A stretch of 10,734 nt of DNA from Candidatus Aphodomonas merdavium (GTDB lineage: Bacteria > Bacillota > Clostridia > Christensenellales > Aristaeellaceae), in NCBI GenBank assembly GCA_018715585.1, contig DVLH01000242.1:1-10734 (forward strand), given 5' to 3'. This document shows positions 5,911 to 10,734 of the stretch, piece after piece. The notes beneath the pieces are model-generated. The model saw only the letters and a program-made list of their open reading frames with translations, did not search any database and was not told the DNA's origin. Made by a program: the position numbers and the translations under genes. Within the stretch, counting starts at the first letter, position 1, and each line of letters begins with the position of its first letter.

Positions 5911-6768
5911 ATGCACAACGAACTTACCCCCGCCAAGCGGGTTATCGCCATCAATGACCTTTCCGGCTTTGGCAAATGCTCCCTCACCGTAGCGCTCCCC
6001 ATCCTCTCCGCGCTCAACGCGGAAGCCGTTGCCATGCCGACGGCCGTGCTGTCCACGCACACGGGCGGGATCACCGGCTTTTCCTTGCTGGGAATGACTG
6101 AAGAGATGGCCAAATTCTCCGCTCATTGGAAGTCGCTCGGCCTTCACTTCGACAGCGTCTACAGCGGCTGGCTCGATACTGCCGAACAAGCGCAAATCGT
6201 GCGCGAAGTGTTTGACTGGGTCGGCCCGCAAGCGCTGCGCCTTGTCGATCCCGTGTTGGGCGACAACGGAAAGCTGTATGGCGTGTTGACGGAAGAACAC
6301 GTGCGCAGCATGCGCTCCCTATGCGCGATGGCCAACCTGATCACGCCGAACATGACCGAGGCTTGCCTTGTGCTGGGCCGGCCTTTCCAGGGCGACCGCG
6401 TAACGCCTGCGTCGGCCCGCGAAATGTTGGAGGCTCTTTGTGCGCTCGGCCCACAGATGGCCGCGCTCACAGGCATTTGCACGGCTGATAATACGATTGG
6501 CGCCGCAACGCTCGATCAAAACGGCGTTTTCTCTCTCTATGAAACGGAGCGCATTCCCGGCAACTGGCATGGGGCGGGCGACGTCTTTACCTCCGCCGTG
6601 CTTGGCGCGCTGCTATGCGGAAACGCGCTGGCAGACTGTGTCCGCATCGCCGCCGACTTTACACATGATGCGCTTGTGCGTTCCTATGCCATGGGAGCTG
6701 ACCAGCGCTTCGGCCTGGATTTTGAACGTGGCCTTGGCAAGCTGCGGCGCGACGCCGGGCTGGACTGA
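5911..6768 (+). CDS. pyridoxamine/pyridoxal kinase (PfkB/ribokinase superfamily)
   Basis: A 285-residue cytosolic kinase of the PdxY/PdxK group (COG2240). It should phosphorylate the 5'-hydroxyl of pyridoxal, pyridoxine or pyridoxamine with ATP in vitamin B6 salvage. Motifs in order are NDLSGFGKCS (15-24), PTAVLSTHTGG (43-53), DPVLGDNGKLY (113-123), TPNMTEACLV (145-154) and the anion-hole/catalytic GNWHGAGDVFTS (217-228) with Asp224. The length is typical. AGGAGG (5896-5901) lies 9 nt before ATG 5911. An in-frame TTG at 5905 is only 3 nt from it, so I prefer the ATG. It follows the flavoprotein gene by 36 nt with no terminator between, so it is probably the last gene of the operon. Its relation to the flavoproteins is unclear, since it makes PLP rather than a flavin. 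Confidence 0.93.
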   Translation: MHNELTPAKRVIAINDLSGFGKCSLTVALPILSALNAEAVAMPTAVLSTHTGGITGFSLLGMTEEMAKFSAHWKSLGLHFDSVYSGWLDTAEQAQIVREVFDWVGPQALRLVDPVLGDNGKLYGVLTEEHVRSMRSLCAMANLITPNMTEACLVLGRPFQGDRVTPASAREMLEALCALGPQMAALTGICTADNTIGAATLDQNGVFSLYETERIPGNWHGAGDVFTSAVLGALLCGNALADCVRIAADFTHDALVRSYAMGADQRFGLDFERGLGKLRRDAGLD

Positions 6769-6780
6769 CGGCAAATGGTT

Positions 6781-6804
6781 CCCCGGCAAATGCCGGGGTT
6801 TTTT
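6781..6804 (+). terminator. rho-independent terminator of the plus-strand operon
   Basis: The stem CCCCGGC (6781-6787) pairs with GCCGGGG (6792-6798) around an AAAT loop, and six T follow (6799-6804). It begins 13 nt after the kinase stop codon. Very typical in form. A weaker GAGCG/CGCTC hairpin with TTTT (6853-6869) may act as a backup. Confidence 0.93.
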
Positions 6805-6901
6805 CTTTCCGCGCAGCGATCCCTTCCGGCGGCTAACCGCACATACGGTCCGGAGCGCACCGCTCTTTTGCCTTTTTCATTTTTCCGAGCGCTGTTTTGT
6901 A

Positions 6902-6944
6902 CAAAAAAAGCACGGCAGGCCTGCCTTCTTTTGGCAGCCTGCCG
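6902..6944 (-). terminator. rho-independent terminator of the minus-strand operon
   Basis: On the minus strand CGGCAGGC-TGCC (6944 downwards) pairs with GGCA-G-GCCTGCCG around an AAAAGAA loop, about 12 bp with one bulged G. The run TGCTTTTTTT follows (to 6902). It lies 17 nt past the stop of the CLC gene. The T-run is only on this side, so it works for minus-strand transcription. Confidence 0.88.
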
Positions 6945-6960
6945 CGCAACGATACATTTT

Positions 6961-8316
6961 TCACGCCTTTGCGTGGATGTTGATTGCCTTGGCTTCACAT
7001 TTGGACTGCAAAATCAACTGCCCATGATAAAGCCCCCCGCAGCCCGAAAGCAGATAGCACGCCGCGCTTGCCAACGCATAATAGGCAATCCCTTGCGCGC
7101 CAAACAGCTCTACGCCCATTACAATGGCGGCAAGCGGGCAGTTTACCATCGCGCAAAACATGCTCAAAACCCCGATCACCGCGCAAAAGCGCGCGTCAAA
7201 CCCTGTCAACGACGCTATCGTAACGCCAAGCATCGCCCCAATGCTCAGCGACGGCACAATCTCCCCGCCGCGGAAACCGGCGCTCACCGTTACGACCGTA
7301 AAGAGCAGTTTCATCAGGAAAGAAAGCGCGCCCGCTTCGCCTTCGTTTACCGCGCGGTAAACGAGCGCGAGGCCCGTCCCGTTATATGCTTGTGTCCCGC
7401 ACAGCAGCGTCATTGCCAACAGTACCGTGCCGCCCGCGGCAGCGCGCCATGCCGTATCCTTAACGGTCCGCGCCGCCCAGCGCACGCCTTGATGCAGCGC
7501 CCGGCAAAAGGCGATGCTAACCAGCGCACAGCCGCATGCAACCGCCAACACCGCACACGCATTCGCAGGGGAAAGCGCACCGAACGCCACCGGCTCAAAG
7601 TGCATCGGCTTTACGCCCAGGCCATTGGCCACATAGACCGCCGCAAGGGACGCCACCGCGCAGGGCGCCAGCGCCGCATAGCACATCGATCCCACGCTTG
7701 CAACTTCCAGGGCAAACACGGCTGCCGTTACCGGCACGCCAAACACGGACGCAAACATTGCCGCAACGCCCGCCATAACCGCAACGCGATGATCCTCCCG
7801 TTTAAGGCGCAGCAACCGTCCTATGCGCGCGCCCAGCGTGCCACCCATCTGAATGGCCGCCCCTTCCTTTCCGGCGGAGCCGCCAACGAGCTGCGTGAGC
7901 ACCGTCGCGGCAAAAACAAGCGGCGCCGTCAGCCACGGCAAAGGCGTGTCGCCCCGCTCCGCCTCCAACACCTCGTTGGCGCCCACCGTCTTGCCCAGCC
8001 GGTAAAGCAGCGCAATGGACACGCCTCCCACCGGCAACAGCCATATCACCCACGGCTCGCCGGCTCGCAGCTCCGTTACCTCATCAATGCACCAATGAAA
8101 CGCAGCGCCTGCTATGCCCGCAGCGGCGCCGGACAGCAATCCCACCGCCGTCCATTTTACAAACGCAAGCAAATACCGTCTGCATTCCCCCAGCGCATCC
8201 CACAATCCGCGCCCGTCGTCCCCGCCAAAAAGCGCCGCACGCAAGCCGTTGCCGCGCGCGACGCGATTTGCTTTTTTCGCTATCGTTTTGCTCAATCCTC
8301 CCGTTTTCGGTTCCAA
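6961..8316 (-). CDS. CLC-family anion/proton antiporter, CLC-F (fluoride) type
   Basis: A 451-residue (from TTG 8316) integral membrane CLC protein. The pore-helix motif is GGSAGKEGAAIQMGG (145-159), with Glu151 as the external gating glutamate. Other conserved parts are FGVPVTAAVFALEV (192-205), FRGGEIVPSLSIGAMLG (348-364) and CPLAAIVMGVELFG (393-406). The chloride-type GSGIP motif is absent. Its place is taken by VGANEVLEA (111-119), as in the CLC-F group of fluoride/proton antiporters, which also share the 'GKEG/GREG...QMG' and 'GGE..P' forms. Fluoride export is therefore the best guess; another anion cannot be excluded. No ATG precedes the first helices. TTG 8316 is the first start-like codon after the upstream stop, with a weak AAGGG 5 nt away, so the exact start is uncertain. 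It follows the NuoL-like gene by 18 nt. Confidence 0.88.
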   Translation of the reverse strand: MEPKTGGLSKTIAKKANRVARGNGLRAALFGGDDGRGLWDALGECRRYLLAFVKWTAVGLLSGAAAGIAGAAFHWCIDEVTELRAGEPWVIWLLPVGGVSIALLYRLGKTVGANEVLEAERGDTPLPWLTAPLVFAATVLTQLVGGSAGKEGAAIQMGGTLGARIGRLLRLKREDHRVAVMAGVAAMFASVFGVPVTAAVFALEVASVGSMCYAALAPCAVASLAAVYVANGLGVKPMHFEPVAFGALSPANACAVLAVACGCALVSIAFCRALHQGVRWAARTVKDTAWRAAAGGTVLLAMTLLCGTQAYNGTGLALVYRAVNEGEAGALSFLMKLLFTVVTVSAGFRGGEIVPSLSIGAMLGVTIASLTGFDARFCAVIGVLSMFCAMVNCPLAAIVMGVELFGAQGIAYYALASAACYLLSGCGGLYHGQLILQSKCEAKAINIHAKA

Positions 8317-8328
8317 GGCCGCCCTTGG
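8313..8328 (-). promoter_or_regulatory. perfect hairpin over the CLC gene start
   Basis: The minus strand reads CCAAGG-GCGG-CCTTGG, a perfect 6-bp stem with a 4-base loop. The putative AAGGG binding site is in one arm and the TTG start codon (8316-8314) in the other. If this start is used, the hairpin would limit translation of the antiporter relative to the gene before it. There is no U-run, so it is not a terminator. Confidence 0.45.
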
Positions 8329-8334
8329 CTTCCG

Positions 8335-10431
8335 TTAAAGCGCCCCCATGCGCACAAACACATACGCAATCGCCACCAGCAATCCCATGGCGCACAGCAG
8401 CAGCCCAAAGGAAATGGAGTTGATCACCTGGTTGCTGTAGCGCATGTCGTAAACGGAGCGCTTGCCCTGCGGATTGGGGCGAATAAAGTTCGCCACGGCA
8501 AAAATACCGTCCACAATTGCACAGGCGACATAGATAAATACGCTGTGCCCGCGCTCGCGGTGAATATCCGAGCGGTTGATGAACAGCAGCTCGCGCAGGA
8601 ACAGCACGATTTTATCCACCAGCTCATCAAACGCACGGAAGACCGTCACGCACACGTTTGCCAGGAACCCGGATACAAACCGGCCGGAAATCAGCCGGTC
8701 CAGCGGCGTAAACACAAGCCCACCCAACCACGGCAGCAGGCGGCAGCATACCGGCCGGTATACGAGCTCCTCCAAGTCCAGCCACGCAGGCCAGCGGTTG
8801 ATATACCCCGCTTTCTCGTTATACATCCAGCGGCGCACCACGAACAAATACAGCAGCGTACCGATCGCCAGCGTGATCGCCCCGCCCTTGAGGTTTGTCA
8901 GGCTGTAAAACGCCACGTCTTCCACGGGATGCACGCACAAAAACGGCGCGCTCAGCCTTGCCGCCACCATCTGGGTCTGCCCGGCAAAAATGCCAAGCAG
9001 CGGAATCAGCGCCGCGGACGCCGTCAGCGCAAACGCGGAGCGGGCGTTCATATATTTGCCGTTGAGCGCATCGTAACGGCCCTGCACGGCGCTGTCGGTG
9101 TTTTTCTGCCAAAAGAGGCAGATGTAGAGCTTGAGCATATAGCCCGTCGTAATCCCCGCAGCGAAGAGGAACACCCATTCCCCCGCCTTATAGGGAAGCC
9201 AGGAACCGCCCGTCTCCTTCAAAAGCGCAATATATTCCACAAGCCCTTCGTGAATCATCGTCTTGGAAATATACACGTTAAACAGCGGCACGCCGGCCAG
9301 CCCCACCGCGCCCATGAGGAACGCGAAGTGCAGCAGCTTTTTGCCCCGCCCAAAGCCGCGGATCCGGTTCAGATCCAGCTCATGAATGTTCATGTAGACA
9401 ACGCCCGCCGCCATAAACAGCGTCAGCTTCAGCAGCGAATGGTTCACCATGTGCGTCAACGCGCCGGCAGCCGGCAGCGCTCCATGCTCGCCCAGCAGCA
9501 CCGCCGCCGAAACGCCCGTGACGATATAGCCGATCTGCGACATGGACGAGCATGCCAGCGTGCGTTTGAGGTTGGTTGAAAACAGCGCGAGCACGGCGCC
9601 CAGCAGCATCGTCACAAGCCCGAAGCACAAAAGCGCGCTGCCATAGGTGACATCGCCGAGGTATAGGTTCATGCTCACCACGAGCACGCCGAAAAGCCCC
9701 GCCTTTGTCAGCATGCCGGACAGCAGTGCGCTTGCCGGCGCCGGGGCGACGGGGTGCGCTTTGGGCAGCCAGATATGCATGGGGAACATGCCAGCCTTCG
9801 CGCCAAAGCCAAAGAGGATCAGCACGGAGGGGATCACCAGCGCGCTGTTGCCCCTGGCGGCACGAAACGCGTCAAAGGAGAGCGAACCCAGCTCGTAATA
9901 GGCCATGAAAAGGCCCATCAGCGTCACCATGCCGCCCAGCACGGCCACGCCCAGGTACGTCGCCGCAGCGCGCATCGCCTCCGGCGTCTCCTCATGCGCC
10001 ACCCACGGGTACGACGCCATGGACATGATCTCAAAAAATACAAACGCCGTGTACAGGTCGTCCGAATAGAACATGCCCAGCACGCCGCCGAACGTCAGCA
10101 GCAGGAAGAAATAATACCTTCCCCGGTTGTGATAATGGCGGAAATATTCTTCGGACAGCAGCGTCGTCATAAACCACATCAGCGCCGCCACAAACGCATA
10201 CAGCGCCCGAAAGCCGTCCGCCTCAAAGTTGAAACCCAGCCCGCACAGGCCCGCATACCGTTCTGCGATTGCCTCCCCATTCGCCACGCGCCACAGTACA
10301 TAACCCGTCCCCACGAGCATCAAACCCGTAAACGCGCGCATGAGCACATCCCGCAGCTTTTCGTTGCGAGCGCCAACCAAGCGGAACAGGCACGCCGCCG
10401 CCATTGGAGCTAAAACAAGCAGAAGAATCAT
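8335..10431 (-). CDS. complex I/Mrp/hydrogenase-type proton-conducting subunit (NuoL/MrpA/HyfB-like)
   Basis: A 698-residue polytopic protein of the proton-conducting antiporter family (Proton_antipo_M; complex I subunit 5 type). Key residues are visible: Glu134 in FFEIMSM (132-138), Lys212 in FGAKAGMFPMHIWLPKAHP (209-227), Lys243 in LTKAG, and the broken-helix region SMSQIGY (296-302). His331 and Lys335 lie in NHSLLKLTLFMAAG (330-343). These match the charged residues that carry protons in NuoL/M/N and MrpA/D. About 14 helices fill residues 1-520. The remaining part has a further membrane-associated region with a basic loop (RSDIHRERGH) and a last helix at the C-terminus, longer than a plain MrpD. 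ATG 10431 follows AAGGAAAGGG (10448-10439) at 7 nt. It lies 22 nt after a second such subunit, so a multisubunit Mrp-, Mbh- or hydrogenase-like complex is likely. Its redox partner is outside the window. Confidence 0.92.
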   Translation of the reverse strand: MILLLVLAPMAAACLFRLVGARNEKLRDVLMRAFTGLMLVGTGYVLWRVANGEAIAERYAGLCGLGFNFEADGFRALYAFVAALMWFMTTLLSEEYFRHYHNRGRYYFFLLLTFGGVLGMFYSDDLYTAFVFFEIMSMASYPWVAHEETPEAMRAAATYLGVAVLGGMVTLMGLFMAYYELGSLSFDAFRAARGNSALVIPSVLILFGFGAKAGMFPMHIWLPKAHPVAPAPASALLSGMLTKAGLFGVLVVSMNLYLGDVTYGSALLCFGLVTMLLGAVLALFSTNLKRTLACSSMSQIGYIVTGVSAAVLLGEHGALPAAGALTHMVNHSLLKLTLFMAAGVVYMNIHELDLNRIRGFGRGKKLLHFAFLMGAVGLAGVPLFNVYISKTMIHEGLVEYIALLKETGGSWLPYKAGEWVFLFAAGITTGYMLKLYICLFWQKNTDSAVQGRYDALNGKYMNARSAFALTASAALIPLLGIFAGQTQMVAARLSAPFLCVHPVEDVAFYSLTNLKGGAITLAIGTLLYLFVVRRWMYNEKAGYINRWPAWLDLEELVYRPVCCRLLPWLGGLVFTPLDRLISGRFVSGFLANVCVTVFRAFDELVDKIVLFLRELLFINRSDIHRERGHSVFIYVACAIVDGIFAVANFIRPNPQGKRSVYDMRYSNQVINSISFGLLLCAMGLLVAIAYVFVRMGAL

Positions 10432-10453
10432 TCTCTATCCCTTTCCTTGGGCC

Positions 10454-10734
10454 TTATGCGACAATCGACGACAGGAAACGCACAAGCGGCTGCACACAGA
10501 TACTTGCTACCAGCACAAACGCGCACAGCACGCCGAGCGAGACCGTCATCGCCACGCCCGGGTCGCGCGCCGTCCGCGCCGCCTCGCTCCTGCCCAGCGG
10601 CAGGAACCACGCCGGCACAAGCACTGTGAAAACGTAAATCGCAGTCAAAAAAGCCGCCAGGATCAGCGCAACCGTTGCAAAAATGCCAATGCCTCCGCCG
10701 AGGTGTAGCGCAGCGGTTACCAAATAGTACTTGC
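10454..10734 (-). CDS. proton-conducting transporter subunit (NuoM/NuoN/MrpD-like), C-terminal part
   Basis: About 92 residues of a gene whose 5' part lies beyond the right edge; the frame is open to the end of the window (last full codon 10732-10730). It begins KYYLVTAAL. A helix rich in G, A and I follows, then FLTAIYVFTVLVPAWFLP, a polar stretch and a final helix ending VRFLSSIVA. The 'K-x-x-L ... LTAIYxFxVxxxAWF' pattern is the usual last two helices of MrpD/NuoM/NuoN-type subunits. The proposed family rests on this and on the adjacent full-length NuoL-like gene. The TTG at 10723 is not taken as the start because the preceding codons already fit the family. It probably heads the visible part of a co-transcribed cluster. 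Confidence 0.75.
   Translation of the reverse strand, partial: KYYLVTAALHLGGGIGIFATVALILAAFLTAIYVFTVLVPAWFLPLGRSEAARTARDPGVAMTVSLGVLCAFVLVASICVQPLVRFLSSIVA

Noticed and set aside
6775..9579. A 934-codon open frame on the plus strand opposite the CLC and NuoL-like genes
   Set aside because: It is a by-product of high GC third positions in the real minus-strand genes. It is rich in R, H, Q and P with no domain, runs across two unrelated genes and both terminators, and has no suitable ribosome binding site.

Overview
The window looks like the chromosome of a GC-rich, anaerobic, Gram-positive bacterium of the class Clostridia. The grounds are strong AGGAGG-type ribosome binding sites, a BaiN/HI0933-family oxidoreductase beside a COG2509 flavoprotein, a Firmicutes-style pyridoxamine kinase, and complex I/Mrp-like proton-transport subunits. 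Species cannot be named; a gut lineage such as Christensenellales or a relative is only a guess.

Layout. Positions 1-31 are the 5' tip of a 16S rRNA gene on the minus strand. Its leader and promoter (TTGACA-17-TAAGAT, AT-rich upstream flank) run to about 300. Diverging from it is a plus-strand promoter (TTGATT-17-TGCTACAAT, 356-384). It serves a small Cys/His-rich lipoprotein-like gene that seems to start at a rare ATT codon (429-716). A second promoter (near-perfect extended -10 at 745-753) and a roughly 145-nt structured leader precede a plus-strand operon. The operon encodes a 714-aa GT-C-like polytopic membrane protein (906-3050), a BaiN/HI0933-family flavoprotein (3047-4267), a COG2509 FAD-dependent dehydrogenase (4264-5874) and a pyridoxamine kinase (5911-6768). 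The first three overlap by ATGA and are probably translationally coupled. A strong terminator closes the operon at 6781-6804.

The right part is a convergent minus-strand operon entering from beyond the window edge. It holds the C-terminal end of one complex I/Mrp-type proton-conducting subunit (10454-10734), a complete 698-aa NuoL/MrpA/HyfB-like subunit (8335-10431) and a CLC-family antiporter of the CLC-F (fluoride/proton) type (6961-8316). A second terminator (6902-6944) ends it.

No mobile element, CRISPR array, tRNA or phage gene is visible. The least ordinary parts are the small Cys/His gene with its apparent ATT start, the leader of the membrane-protein gene (a 7-nt exact anti-Shine-Dalgarno at its 5' end), the GT-C-like protein with an acidic His loop and helical tail, and the coupling of a CLC-F-like antiporter to a proton-pumping module.
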